DNA of 64,000 bases, taken from positions 27,225,250-27,289,249 of the forward strand of contig CM026570.1 in the NCBI GenBank assembly GCA_015143295.1. The letters run 5' to 3'. The notes under the pieces are model-generated. The model saw only the letters and a list, made by a program, of their open reading frames with translations, made no database searches and was not told where the DNA came from. Numbering within the stretch: the stretch's first letter is position 1; the number at the start of each line of letters is the position of its first letter. This document shows, piece after piece, positions 1-10,668 of the stretch. The position numbers and the translations under genes were made by a program. Source of the stretch: Tetracentron sinense. Lineage: Eukaryota > Streptophyta > Magnoliopsida > Trochodendrales > Trochodendraceae.

Positions 1-425
1 AGATCTTTTATACCCGATCTTATTCTCTTCAAGTCCCCTACAAATTAACCCTTGGTCTACATGTAATGGCAATAGAAAAAGGGAGCACCCAAACACAAGT
101 GCCTCAATGACCAAACTCCAACCACAATAAGTCAAGAAGACCCCAACCGATGGGTGTGCCAATATCCTCACTTGTGGCACCAAAGCCATACAAACCACCT
201 CACGTCCTTTGACTTGCTCCGAGTCATCCCCGGCTAAGTCAGACCGGAGGAAGTAAACCAACTGGAATGGCTGGTTTTTTTTTTGTAAAGCTCCTCCTCG
301 AGGAGGCGAAACCATTGGGGTTCGTACTCTCTGTAGTTCCGTACTGCCACGACGTCACACCCTTGGACCACCGAACCAAACTGGTGGATGGTGACCATCT
401 TTTTCACAGATTGTAAGAAGAAACA
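1..425 (-). pseudogene. UDP-glycosyltransferase (UGT) remnant with degraded PSPG box
   Basis: Read on the minus strand, bases 225 to 1 translate without a stop into a recognisable plant secondary-product glycosyltransferase (PSPG) box: VKGREVVC, then VPQVRILAHPSVG, CGW, EALVFG, DQG and EENKIG. Intact enzymes of this family transfer sugar from UDP-sugar to small acceptors in the cytosol. Upstream (about 372-295) lies CDVVAVRNYREYEPQWFRLL, matching the middle of UGT79/91-type proteins, and after a frame change GLLPPV. Decay is visible: the reading frame slips in the T-run at about 274-284, roughly 80 residues expected between GLLPP and the PSPG box are missing, the conserved W before xPQ is L, and HCGWNS reads YCGWSL. 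The C-terminus runs off the left edge. Family assignment is confident; the UGT subgroup is an inference. Confidence 0.8.
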
Positions 426-1798
426 CAAACATAATAAGAACAACTACCCCAATATATTCAGAGTCATCCAAATCAACAACATAAAATCCCGATTAAAGAT
501 ACCTTTGTTTCTTAATCATAAACCTAAAATATGAAATTAATAACTGAAAAACAGAGAAAATATCCATAGAGAAATACCAAATGAAGATAATACAACCACA
601 TAGAAATTTAATTACCGCAATAGAAAAAAAAATACCTTCTCTGAATAGGCAATGCAAAATAAGGAAGAGAATAGAGGATCGTGACAAATCCTTAACAACC
701 CAGCAATAGAAGAGATGATTAACATAAGGTAAGACGGAACCAGTAGAAGAGAGAGTGAGGTCTCTTATATTCTGATCTCTTTAAAGAAAAAGAGAAAATC
801 TATTCTTAAAGAGAGGCGCTAATTGAGAGGCGTTTGTATTATATAGAGGCTTTTCAATTCTAATCAAACTACACTTCTAACAAAATAATAATTCTCCTCA
901 TTAATATTAATCTACACGTTTGAGATAACTCTTCACATGAGTTGTGTCGTTTGAGGATAGAGGAAAGAGGCGGGGAGATGTGTGTCGTTTGAGAATGAGA
1001 AGAACAAAGGTGATTGGTGTGACACATGTCATAAGATGGGAATATTATAATCCTACGTGGCGATAATCTTACGTGGCGAAAGGAGGAGGGGAGAAAAAGG
1101 TCTGCCTTATATTTAGTTAATAGATATATTATTATTATTATTATTAATTCCGTGAATTTGGATTGATCAATGGTGAAACAGGAGGTGCTAGTATTTTCCT
1201 TTTTCTTTTAATTAAATAAAAATATGTTTTGTTCTGTATGGAATTGGAGACTAATTAGCACAATCACGTTTTTTTGACAAATTATGCTTATGGTGGACTT
1301 GAATTGGGCAATTTTACAATTACCTTTTTAAAAAAAAAGTTTGTGTCTCATAATTTCGACTGTATTTCAAGTTTACGAAAATCTCAGGTTACCACATTCT
1401 GTAATGCATTTTGGTAACTCGAGAACAACTGACATTATGTTATGGATCACAACCTGGCAAGTGCAAGGGTTCCTGATAAGAAGTAGTTTTAGCAACTGAG
1501 ATGGCTTGGAGTTCCTCTTTCCTCTTTCCTCTTTCCTATTCCTCAATTTTTCAGTTTCATTATCTAGCAGGAGATTTTTTATTTCTCGGTCGGTATCCGG
1601 CATGAGATATTTCAAGTGATGGCTGCCTGTGGAAACTGTAAAAGATAGGGTTTTTGAATTCCTGCATGCAGAACACATGTAATTGTTTTTTTTTTTGAAA
1701 TAATATGTTAGTAGTTTATGCAATTATTTCTGTGATTAATTTTGACATTCATAAGTGTTACTTTATGCTTATGAACTCACTCTTCAGTGTTATTACAG
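426..1798. other. Intergenic stretch, no gene seen
   Basis: AT-rich DNA between the UGT remnant and the first zinc-finger exon. It contains a short ATT repeat near 1127-1145 and poly-T tracts. Open frames on the minus strand at 493-687 and 1373-1723 are low-complexity and match nothing I recognise, so I do not call them. Confidence 0.5.
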
Positions 1799-1943
1799 AT
1801 ACAATATGGCAAATGAACTTGAGATCAAGCGAAACTATGGATTCTGAACCCTATCCTGAGCGTCCAGGAGAGCAAGACTGTGCTTATTACATCAGGACCG
1901 GCCTATGTAAATTTGGGATGACATGCCTCCTAATACGAAGCTG
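1799..1943 (+). pseudogene. 5' exon of a ZFN1-type CCCH zinc-finger gene, frameshifted
   Basis: After a good acceptor (TTACAG, ending 1798) the translation gives [13 protein letters not shown], then [19 protein letters not shown] and KFGMTC. This is the conserved N-terminal exon and first CCCH finger (C-X8-C-X5-C-X3-H) of the plant ZFN1/C3H family, nuclear RNA/DNA-binding proteins with five such fingers. After the third cysteine the expected RFNH is missing. The expected P-P-N-T-K-L is found in another frame just before a GT donor at 1944, so about 13 nt have been deleted, removing the zinc-binding His and shifting the frame. The exon is therefore broken. No second exon follows; the PPR gene begins 153 bp downstream. 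A last exon of the same family lies 28 kb away on the same strand (30409-30683). Confidence 0.75.
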
Positions 1944-2095
1944 GTAAACACTGCAGCTTGTTTGGACTATCTTATGGCACATGGTTTTTAGCAGATCAAC
2001 TCAAGTTAATAACATATTATTTGTACTTTGCCAACTAGGTTCATAAGAGATCACAGTGCATTAGTATTTAATGATATATTACGTACCAAAAACGT

Positions 2096-4444
2096 ATGTC
2101 AACATCCAGGACGTCCGTTGGTGCCAACGGATTTTTGAAATTCCCTCGCTTTCTCTTTGTGCTCCTAACTTCTTCCTTACCAACAATAATAATCTCAGCC
2201 TCTGCACCTAGAAAAATCATTACGACCAACCGACTAGAGCTCCATCAAATCCGATCCTGCTTGTACCACTCCTCGTCTTCTCCTACTGAAAACTCACAAC
2301 AAATCTCCTCGGATTCCCTCGCTAATTTTGCAGATAATTGGGAAGTTGAGCTTCTACATGCTCAATCGATCAAGATCGGTTCAGCAAAACACCTCCATGT
2401 GGGTAACGATCTTTTGAATCTGTACGTGAAATGCCGAAATTTGGATAGAGCACGAGAGCTGTTCGATGAAATTTCCAATCGAAATGTTCGAACATGGACG
2501 ATTCTAATTTCGGGTTTTGCTCATGTGGGCTCTTCCAGGATGGCTTTGGATCTCTTTGCCCAAATGCTAACTGAAGGAGTTTGCCCAAACCGGTTCACTT
2601 TTTCTAGTGTTTTGAAGTGTTGCTCAATTTCAACCGATGTTCGAATGGGTAAGGAAGTTCATGGTTGGATACTGCGAAGTGGGATTGGATTAGATGTTGT
2701 TTTGGAGAACTCTATCATTGATCTTTATGTGAAATGTGGGGCCCTTGATTATGGAAGAAGAGTATTTGGATTGATGGCTGAGAGGGATACTGTGTCATGG
2801 AATATTATTATTGCTTCTTATTTACAGATCGGGGACACAGAGAAATCGATCAATATGTTCAGAAAATTGCCGTTCAAAGATGTCGTGAGTTGGAATACCA
2901 TAATAGTTGGGCAAATGCGAAATGGGTTCAACAGAGTGGCTTTGAAGCTTCTCTATCAGATGGAAGAAATTGGACCGGAGTTCAACAAACTCACTTACTC
3001 TGTAGCTTTGGTCTTGGTTGCTTCTCTATCAATGTTAGATTTAGGGAGACAGATTCACAGCCGAGTACTGAGAGTTGGACTCCATCTTGATGGGTTTATA
3101 AGGAATTCACTTATAGATATGTACTGCAAATGTGGGAAAATGGACAAGGCATATATTATTTTTGAAAAAATGTCTCAGGATTCAGTGAGCATGCAAAACT
3201 CTGGATCAATGGTGAATACTGTTTCATGGAGTTCGATAGTTGCTGGGTATGTTCAGAATGGTTGGTTTGAAGAGGCTCTCAAACTCTTCTGCAAGATGGT
3301 TCGTGAAGGGTTTGACTTGGACCAATTCACCTCCACAAGCATTGTTTCGGCTTGTGCTAATGCTGGTATTTTGGAGCAGGGATGTCAGATACATGCCCAT
3401 ATTGAGAAAAGTGGACACCAACTTGATGTTTTCTTGGGATCTGCATTTGTTGACATGTATGCTAAATGTGGAAGCTTAGATGACGCTCGATCAATTTTTG
3501 ATCAGACCAACAGTCAGAATGTTGTGTTATGGACTTCAATAATATCTTGTTATGCATTACACGGGAAAGGAAGGGAGGCCATTTGCTTATTTGAATTGAT
3601 GGTGAACCAGAGGATTACCCCAAATGAGATAACTTTTGTAGGGGTTTTATCTGGCTGTAGCCATGCAGGGTTGGTTGAGGAAGGCCATCTATATTTCAGG
3701 TCGATGCAAGAAGATTACGGCATCATGCCCGGGGTTGAGCACTTCACCTGTATGGTTGACCTTTTTGGCCGAGCAGGTCGCCTCAATGAAGCGAAGGAGT
3801 TTATTCACAAGAATGGTCTCTCCCATTTGAGTGCTGCGTGGAGGGCACTCTTATCTGCTTGCAGAGTTCACAAAAATATTGAGATGGGGAAGTGGGTTTC
3901 GAAACAACTTCTTAAACTTGAACCATTCGATGCAGGACCTTATATTTTGTTATCTAACATCTGCACAGCCACTCATAGGTGGGAAGAGGCAGCTGAGATT
4001 AGGAGTTTGATGCAAAAAAGAGGGGTTAGAAAGCACCCTGGCCAATCTTGGATCCAACTGAAGAATCGAGTCCACACCTTTGTCATGGGAGATAGGTCCC
4101 ACCCAGAAGCAGCAGGAATATATTCTTACTTGGAGAGGCTAATTGGAAGATTAAAGGAAATTGGGTACTCAACTGATGCAAACCTTGTCATGCACGATGT
4201 TGAAGAAGAGCAAAGAGAAGTTCTTCTTGGTTTCCACAGTGAGAAACTTGCAATTGCTTATGGTATCATGAGCACTCCTTATGGATCACCGATTCGGGTC
4301 ATGAAGAACCTTCGAGTTTGTACTGACTGTCATACCTTTATCAAATTTGTTTCTCAGGTTTCAGGTAGAGAGATAGTTGTAAGAGATATTCATCGGTTTC
4401 ATTGTTTCAAGCGAGGGCAGTGTTCTTGTGGTGATTACTGGTGA
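2096..4444 (+). CDS. PLS-class pentatricopeptide repeat protein with E/E+ and DYW domains
   Basis: A single intact 782-codon frame without introns, as usual for PPR-DYW genes. The N-terminus (to about residue 70) is rich in Ser, Thr and Arg with a hydrophobic patch, consistent with a mitochondrial or plastid targeting peptide; which one cannot be decided by eye. From about residue 95 to 560 there are repeated PPR signatures (VRTWTILISGFAHVG, VSWNIIIASYLQIG, FTFSSVLKCC, NSLIDMYCKCGKMDKA). E/E+ motifs follow (WRALLSACRVHKN, GPYILLSNICT, SWIQLKNRVHTFVMGDRSHP). The DYW deaminase-like domain has the H-S-E zinc/catalytic motif (FHSEKLAIAYG), the CTDCH zinc pair, HRFHCF and the terminal CSCGDYW. By family knowledge such proteins specify C-to-U editing sites in organelle RNA. 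The first ATG is chosen because it gives a full-length N-terminus and no upstream in-frame ATG precedes it without a stop. This is the only clearly functional gene here. Confidence 0.95.
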   Translation: MSTSRTSVGANGFLKFPRFLFVLLTSSLPTIIISASAPRKIITTNRLELHQIRSCLYHSSSSPTENSQQISSDSLANFADNWEVELLHAQSIKIGSAKHLHVGNDLLNLYVKCRNLDRARELFDEISNRNVRTWTILISGFAHVGSSRMALDLFAQMLTEGVCPNRFTFSSVLKCCSISTDVRMGKEVHGWILRSGIGLDVVLENSIIDLYVKCGALDYGRRVFGLMAERDTVSWNIIIASYLQIGDTEKSINMFRKLPFKDVVSWNTIIVGQMRNGFNRVALKLLYQMEEIGPEFNKLTYSVALVLVASLSMLDLGRQIHSRVLRVGLHLDGFIRNSLIDMYCKCGKMDKAYIIFEKMSQDSVSMQNSGSMVNTVSWSSIVAGYVQNGWFEEALKLFCKMVREGFDLDQFTSTSIVSACANAGILEQGCQIHAHIEKSGHQLDVFLGSAFVDMYAKCGSLDDARSIFDQTNSQNVVLWTSIISCYALHGKGREAICLFELMVNQRITPNEITFVGVLSGCSHAGLVEEGHLYFRSMQEDYGIMPGVEHFTCMVDLFGRAGRLNEAKEFIHKNGLSHLSAAWRALLSACRVHKNIEMGKWVSKQLLKLEPFDAGPYILLSNICTATHRWEEAAEIRSLMQKRGVRKHPGQSWIQLKNRVHTFVMGDRSHPEAAGIYSYLERLIGRLKEIGYSTDANLVMHDVEEEQREVLLGFHSEKLAIAYGIMSTPYGSPIRVMKNLRVCTDCHTFIKFVSQVSGREIVVRDIHRFHCFKRGQCSCGDYW

Positions 4445-6712
4445 ACAAAGTCGGATCATCAGTGGGTAGATCTTATTGATCATAACTGTTATCCCACCAA
4501 AAAGTATGTTGGTATGTGATAGTCCATATTATGAGCCTTTGGTGCAATACTGCGTATACAGATGAAGAAAGCATAAAGCTGGTATGAAGTGGCGGATTTT
4601 CTAAATCATTTCTTTTGGGGGTAAATGGGATTGTTGTGAGACCCTGACCTGAAGTATGCAGAAGATAATTATAATGCCAACAGATTTACCGCATCTTTAC
4701 TCTTTAGCCTCTTCCCCTGAGGTGGCTAATCTCCCAAATTTGCATCTTCTAGACATTATCCTCAAAAACTGTAATTTTGAGGTCAAATTTTCAAAGTATT
4801 AGCAGAATATCTAGCCGGCTGCTTTAGACAAAGATCTAGTGTCTAACATGTTCCTACTGAGAAATTTAATTTATAGATAAAGCAAAACTTGATGAAGATT
4901 TGCTTAAGGGAACACCTTTACCATTGCCCCTGCTCTAACTTGAAATGTTTAATATAACTCAATTGCTTTTCTTTTCTTTCCATTTAATTTTCATTTTCTA
5001 CAATAAATATAGAGCTAGATAAATTTTTCATGTAGAATTTATGTTCCTCGACTGATTATATTGTAGAAATATAGTTCAAGTTTCATATTTTTGGAACTAT
5101 TCTTCAAGATAATATCTCAAAATTTGTACCATTTCTTCTCTTTTGAGTATATGTATAATTCTCCCTTTTCTATAAAACGAATGCCCTCCCTATTCTCCTA
5201 ATTCAAAAATTTCCTTACTCTCACCTTTTTAAGTATAAGATAAAGCACTTTGTGTTAGGACACTTGTGGGACCCACCACAAGTCCTTTGGTTATATCCAA
5301 GAAAGGCCACCATTCCTTTTGTATAATCTCTTTTACCAATTCTCCCCCCTTTATTGTAAACCAAACTTGGCAGTAATGGATGTGCGGATAGCATCATACA
5401 TCTAAAATCCTGCAAGGCATTCCCTGCAGTTCTCAATCACAATATAGTCAGATGGGGATTCGCATTCTGGAATCAAGGGAAAGGAAAGCTCATCTCGTAC
5501 CTGATGTCTCAAAAAAAGAGACAATTGTTGTGCAAGCTTAGGTAAATGAAAATGCAATCAAAAGAATCTCAAGCCACACAAAAATTCTGATAGCTTTTTG
5601 AGGCAGCACCGGGTTGAAAAAGAAATGTAATAAAAGTGAAAGATCTAGTTACCTGCAAAGAACATCATTTCAGTATCCCCACCAGATCAGTTAGTCTGTA
5701 TCAGAAGAATCAAACACCCCACAACCAAACTTAACCTTATTATTCTCACAACCCACATCTTAAAAACCAAGAAATACTTGATTCCGTATCCGTAGACGAA
5801 AAACCGTGTCTTAATACACGAAATCCCTTGCAGTTTACTCTACGATCCATGTCGCATTCCTCGTTAATGGGTAGGAGTCCAAATGAAGAAAAGTAGATGA
5901 GGAAAAGGAAGATATGAAAATGGTGGCTTGGTCTACAAGAGAGGAAATCCTCATTTTTATCAATTCTTAAGTACATACACATAACCTAGACATACACACT
6001 GAATATATTCCACTAGAGTTTCGAATCTCATGACTCTTTTCCAGTTGCAGTTCAATGGTACAGAGTTAAATTAGAATTGATGAATTTGATTAGATTCTGC
6101 TAAATTCCAGGCTGTAGCTGCTGCAAGGATCAAGGTAGGATACCCTGAAAGAATAGGACAACCTGTCAGGCATGCATTTACTCTTCATTTTCCTGTTCAA
6201 ACAGAAGTACAATTAAATTTGTTTATTTGCATGTTAAAGATTCAAATATACTGCTGGAATGAATTATGTGACGCGCCATTACTAGTATGCCTAGAATTTT
6301 CTTTATTCTTTACTATGAAATTGATGGTGGTTAATTTTTCACCAAGCTTTGAGTTGCTATGAGAATTCAATTTGTTGGATTGAGTTGCTTCTATGGTCAG
6401 ACTGCTGAAAAATTTGATACCAAATGCTGCATTAATAGCTCCACAATTTTATTGTTCCAACAGGGCATTTTCAACTTCTCCCTTTTTTCCTTGAAAAAAT
6501 ATTTTGACCTGAATTAAATCATGAATGACATGCTGGGGGACTCTTAAAACCAAATTCCAGAAACTGGAATTGCATTGTGGGCTCCCATTTAATTTTGCAA
6601 CAAGCTTACACTTATCTCATCCTTCATTTTACAGATTTAGTCGACGGCCCATTGACACCCCCCTAGTTCTACGTGGATGTATGACCCTTTTCTTCTCCAC
6701 AGTATATCTATA

Positions 6713-6745
<33 letters not shown>

Positions 6746-7077
6746 GTATATTTTTTTTTTTTTCTTTTTCTAATGGGAGTTCTGTTATTGTTATTGAACT
6801 CAAATGGGAGGCACATAATATCGGGTTATCTTAATCAGCATCCTGTTGTACTTATTTTCCTATATGTGGGGTTTCTAGAACTTTTTTGGATGAAGATATT
6901 GTCGATGTTGATCTTACGATGAACTCATGCCTCTTGGTGTAAATAATTAATGCCAGCATTGTGCATAAAACTTTGAATGTGAACTTTGAAGTAATTACGG
7001 ATTATCTAATTTGATAATATGTCAATTTCAAGAATTGAGAGACTTGGCTGACTTCTTGAAAATTTGGTTGAAAGAAT
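4445..7077. other. Intergenic stretch downstream of the PPR gene
   Basis: The first few hundred bases are probably the PPR 3' UTR, with an AATAAATAT signal near 5002. The rest is AT-rich without convincing coding signal. Open frames at 5221-5436 and 5746-5982 (minus) and around 6525-6922 (plus) are short and low-complexity. A compound microsatellite lies at 6713-6762. Confidence 0.5.
6713..6762. repeat. Compound microsatellite (TC)n-(TA)n-(T)n
   Basis: A run of CT dinucleotides passes into TA dinucleotides and then a poly-T tract. Confidence 0.9.
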
Positions 7078-7440
7078 GAGATCTTGAAAGTTCTTTTTGC
7101 AGATGATGTACTGTTGATTGACGAGAATAGAGGGAACCGACGAGTAGCCCCAATAGGTGATCAAGTAAAAAGACCACCAAGATGGTTTTTCCATGTTCAA
7201 TGGAGATCAATGGTGATATCAATGATATGGAATGTTTGGTGTGGGTTAAAAGCTCTAAAATTACAAGGAGAAGGCTGAAAAGGACATGGTTGAAGTAGTG
7301 CTAGAAGCCTAGAAGATTTGGACATACCTGAAAGTATGTTTTTAGATTGTATGGAATGGATGAATAGTATTCATGTATGATGTATCCAATCCCAAACAAT
7401 TGGGATAAGTCTTGGATGATGATGATGACGGTGAAGGGGA
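7078..7440 (+). mobile_element. 3' remnant of a LINE (L1-type) with reverse-transcriptase motif
   Basis: KVLFADDVLLIDENR at 7084-7130 is the catalytic F/Y-A-D-D block of non-LTR reverse transcriptase. After a deletion, the C-terminal TRRRLKRTW block follows at about 7262-7300. The end carries the usual plant LINE tail, CCAAACAATTGGGATAAGTC, then a short GAT repeat (7417-7432). Most of the enzyme is missing and the frame is broken, so it is a dead 5'-truncated copy on the plus strand. A similar tail (GTTGGGATAAGGCTTGG) recurs at 39389-39406. Confidence 0.7.
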
Positions 7441-7667
7441 CTTCATATTTTCTCAAATTGGGAAGATATTGAGGTAAAAAAAATATGGGGACACAAATAA
7501 TTGATCTTTTCACACAGTAGTGAAGAGTGTCTGGTTCTTTAACTAAACATGCAAATCCTTACATTAGATTGAGACATGCTGTGATGAATGATTATATATA
7601 TAAAAAATTCTGCTTGAAACGGAGATCAGATTTGTCTTCTTAGTAACACATGAATTCTTTTTGTCTC

Positions 7668-7712
7668 CTCTCCTCTCCTCTCCTCTCTTCTCTCTCTCTC
7701 TCTCTCTCTCTC
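7668..7712. repeat. Pyrimidine microsatellite (CTCCT)n-(CT)n
   Basis: About five TCTCC units followed by a CT dinucleotide run. Confidence 0.85.
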
Positions 7713-8196
7713 AAATTAAATTGTATAACTAGTTTTTATCTAAATTATATTGTGTCATTACCCTATTGAAGCAACTCAAAAACGTCAGTCTAACTCTAAG
7801 TGAAAGAAAGAAAACATTTTTTAAGCTTTAGTCCTATATGGGTAGCCATCTGTCGTGGGTGTCAAGCAAGTGCATGGTTCAAAATATTGGTACCGAAGGG
7901 CATATCAGTTAGGAAATTTTAGGATACGTATTGTGGATACGCTTGGATATGCAGGAAAGAGTTAAAATACACTAAGAAACACTTGCATACGTAAGGAAAA
8001 ACTTGGATACCTTGCATAAAGCTTATTATAATATAAATATAAATTAGAAAAACTAAATGAAACCCCTCAACTACATTTATAGCAAAACATATGAGTTAAA
8101 AATTTATAAGTTAAAAAAGGCGAGCATGATGATAAATTGGTATGAAAATACAAACTATAGTCACGTAGACAATTACAAGCAATACAATCTAAATAT
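7713..8196. other. Repeat-derived flank of the first LTR-like insertion
   Basis: No gene seen. The stretch 7870-8030 is rich in GGATACG-type words and appears to be part of an older repeat interrupted by the LTR-like element that follows. Confidence 0.35.
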
Positions 8197-8480
8197 GAAA
8201 ATGTCGCGCCCCAAAATACCCCCTAGGAGTTAAGGGATACTTTAGGTGTGACTATACTTAACCTGGCAAACCATCCTGTATTGAACAAGGTAATAACATA
8301 TTAAATCGAGACATTATACAGAGTGTGGAAGATAAAATAGTGCGGAAGTGTAAACCAACTTTTTCTTTTTCTGTACACATACAATATTCCAAGTTTATAC
8401 AAAACATAACAAGTATAGGTGGACATGCCCACCATCAAAATATGAAAAGATAAAAGTCTTTCTCTCTATCTCCATACACC

Positions 8481-8675
8481 CTACTCACAGTAGTCTAGAT
8501 ATGGCCACACATCTAGATCTCTATCCTCCTGTAGCTGAACTGGAATAGGTATCGCCTCCTCGACGTACTCTTCCTCAACCCACGACTCAGGGTTGAAGGT
8601 ATCCACCGGACCTGCCGACATGAAATGTACGGCTGAGTATGGAATACTCAACGAGTACAAGCTATTAGCTAACAA
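8481..8675 (-). CDS. Short acidic ORF in LTR-like insertion C (core PESWVEEEYVEE)
   Basis: A 64-codon frame on the sense strand of insertion C; a likely internal start is the Met at 8619-8621 (MSAGPVDTFNPESW). The core W-V-E-E-E-Y recurs at equivalent places in insertions A (22601-22735) and B (23407-23526), and as a broken version in D (14412-14498). The peptide is strongly acidic with no recognisable domain. It may be a real micro-ORF or simply shared ancestry of the LTR; function unknown. Confidence 0.35.
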   Translation of the reverse strand: MLANSLYSLSIPYSAVHFMSAGPVDTFNPESWVEEEYVEEAIPIPVQLQEDRDLDVWPYLDYCE

Positions 8676-9115
8676 TAGTAATAACTAACTACAATAGGAA
8701 TAAACAAACACAATTCATAACATCAAATGTAAAGCGATACTATGATCATGACATGCATGGAATAGTGCAAAACCTCTGATAAAACTCATACTTAAAATTC
8801 ATGACTTATTCTTGAAAATAGCCTTCCGTGTTTTTCAAACTTGTTGTCATGTTAAAAACTTGTTCTTGTCTTGTTTTTATCTCGTAGGAATCACACATGT
8901 CTTGTTTTGTTCTTGTTTGGAATCACTTGTCATGTTTGTCTCGTCATGTCTTGACTTGCCTTGTCATGCTTAACTGGTGAGTCAGATGTTAGTGCACTTT
9001 TAGCGACTTGTGAACCGGATACATAAGTATCATTCAGTGAAACATAGAAAACCAACTTGTGAACCGGATACATAAGTATCCTTCAGCGAAATAGAAAAGG
9101 TACACTAACATCCTT

Positions 9116-9310
9116 GACCAGCCCTCCGTCTGGCTTTATCAACTTGTCTTGTTTTCTTGTAAGCCAGGTATGACATATCCGGGGATATGCCCTACCCTTG
9201 ACCGGCCTGATGTTCGGCTTTATCATGCTTGCTTGTTTACTTGTGAGCCAAGTATGACATATCTTGTGATATGCCCTACCCTTGACCGGCCCGATGTCCA
9301 GCTTTATCAT
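9116..9310 (-). repeat. Minisatellite of about 85-90 bp units inside insertion C
   Basis: Units contain TGAGCCAAGTATGACATATC, ATATGCCCTACCCTTGACCG and GGCTTTATCA; about 2.3 copies. The same unit is repeated in insertion B at 24000-24237. Confidence 0.75.
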
Positions 9311-10143
9311 TCGTTTCGTAAATCAAGGGTCTTGTTCTTGGTTGTTTTCTCATATACATATACTTAGAAATTCTCGGTTAATGCATGCATGTGTGCTTGT
9401 GTGTGGCAATCGTGGCAACCATGATGACATGAACAATTTAAGAATGTCACATAGCATATCAATTTCATCAATAGGCATGTGAGAAATTATGAACATATAC
9501 ATTGCATTTAGTCATAATTACCATTTTAGAAAAGTCCCCACAAAGCATGCATGTTATTGTCTTGATTAACTACATTTCTTCTCGTACAAACATTTCATCG
9601 AACACATGGCATTCATCATTTATATGGTTCTTAATTTCACATTTTCTTGGCATACATTTCATCAAACATCAATAGTGCGTGTATTATGCATCCATTGCCC
9701 TTCCACCGTTTTCATCACACCACATCCATCACAACCATATGGCATCCAATCGCCTCAATCACTCATACATCCCATACATCTTTCTACATTTTGTTTATCT
9801 TGTATAATTTAGAAAATCATTGGTTTAAGGTAAGAATAGGGGTACACATTCTCAAATCATGCTCATTTTAAAAGAAAACCTAGGTTATTACTAAAGTAAC
9901 TAGGAGGGTGTACTAACCTTTGAGGATTAATGCTTGTTCTTGAAGAAAGCCCTTGAGTAGAAACCCCCAACTTGATAGAGGAGGATCCACCCTTGAGGAT
10001 GAAGGTCTTTGCTTGAAGGATGATCCAAGCCTTGAGCTCCCTTGATCTCAAATCCAAAACCCTTCTTTGGGTTCTCCCTAATCTCCCATCTTCTTTCTCT
10101 TTTTCTTAGGTTTAGGAAAATCCCCGAACCCCAAATGGACCCC

Positions 10144-10456
10144 TTATTTATAGGCAAAGGGTTAAAAACCCTTATTTCTGGATTCAACACCTGCGTGCGA
10201 TCGATCGCACACCAACTACGATTGATCACGGATCCCAGTGCGATCGATCGCACCTGGAATCCACCTATCGCACATTCACTCGAGGGTTTTGCTAGATTTT
10301 TCCCTGTATGTGATCGATCGCACACCACTTGCAATTGATCGCAGATCCCTATGCGATCTATCACACCTGGAGGAGAGCTATCGCACATGAACCCGAAGGT
10401 TTTTGTCATTTTTCCCTTATATGCGATCGATCGCACCTTGCCTGCGATCGATCGCA
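10144..10456 (-). promoter_or_regulatory. Putative LTR promoter: TATA box plus array of GTGCGATCGATCGCAC palindromes
   Basis: TATAAATAA on the minus strand (10144-10152) is preceded upstream by perfect or near-perfect palindromes: 10195-10210 and 10238-10253 (both GTGCGATCGATCGCAC), 10309-10323, 10422-10435 and 10443-10456. Degenerate versions lie at 10217-10230, 10331-10342 and 10352-10365. The array sits in tandem blocks of about 110-118 bp. The nearest site is 43 bp from the TATA box. Equivalent arrangements occur in insertions A, B and D. A dimeric DNA-binding protein site or a cruciform-forming element are possible; binding is inferred, the repeats are seen. Confidence 0.6.
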
Positions 10457-10668
10457 CATCCTATTTTCTAAGATTTTTCACTTGCAAACTCTTTGGGATG
10501 TTTCCAACCTCATTTCCATCATCCTTAGGGCACTAAACCCCATTTTTCATGCTGCACTTGGGTCGCTAACATCCATTTTCTCATAAAACACCAAATTCAA
10601 CTACGTGGCCATTTGGCCTTGAATACACTATTCATTAGCCATGAAAAGTTCCAGGGTGCTACAGAAAA

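Larger units (their letters stand above)
8202..10663 (-). mobile_element. Solo-LTR-like insertion C (2.46 kb), 5-bp target duplication GAAAA
   Basis: On the plus strand the element starts TGTCGCGCCCCAAAATACC and ends TTCCAGGGTGCTACA. Its flanks are GAAAA (8197-8201) and GAAAA (10664-10668). TG...CA ends with a 5-bp duplication are the hallmark of LTR-retrotransposon integration. No primer-binding site, polypurine tract or pol is present, so it reads as a solo LTR. Orientation is taken as minus because the TATA box (10144-10152, as TATAAATAA on the minus strand), the palindrome array upstream of it and the short acidic frame all read that way. It shares its 3'-end sequence (CCCCAAAATACCCCCTAGG) with insertion B at 23093 and, reversed, with insertion A at 21163. 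A full-length relative is not in the window, so solo LTR is an inference from the termini. Confidence 0.8.

Noticed and set aside
1373-1723. 116-codon minus-strand ORF upstream of the zinc-finger exon
   Set aside because: Lys/Arg/Asn-rich low-complexity translation with no domain, and the region lies beside plus-strand ZFN sequence.
2370-3479. Open frames overlapping the PPR gene on both strands
   Set aside because: They are shadows of the 782-codon PPR frame and lack any domain.
10195-10456. CRISPR-like array (regular short palindromic repeats)
   Set aside because: Sites are 14-16 bp, spacing is irregular, the spacers are themselves part of 110-bp tandem blocks, and the context is a plant LTR with a TATA box.
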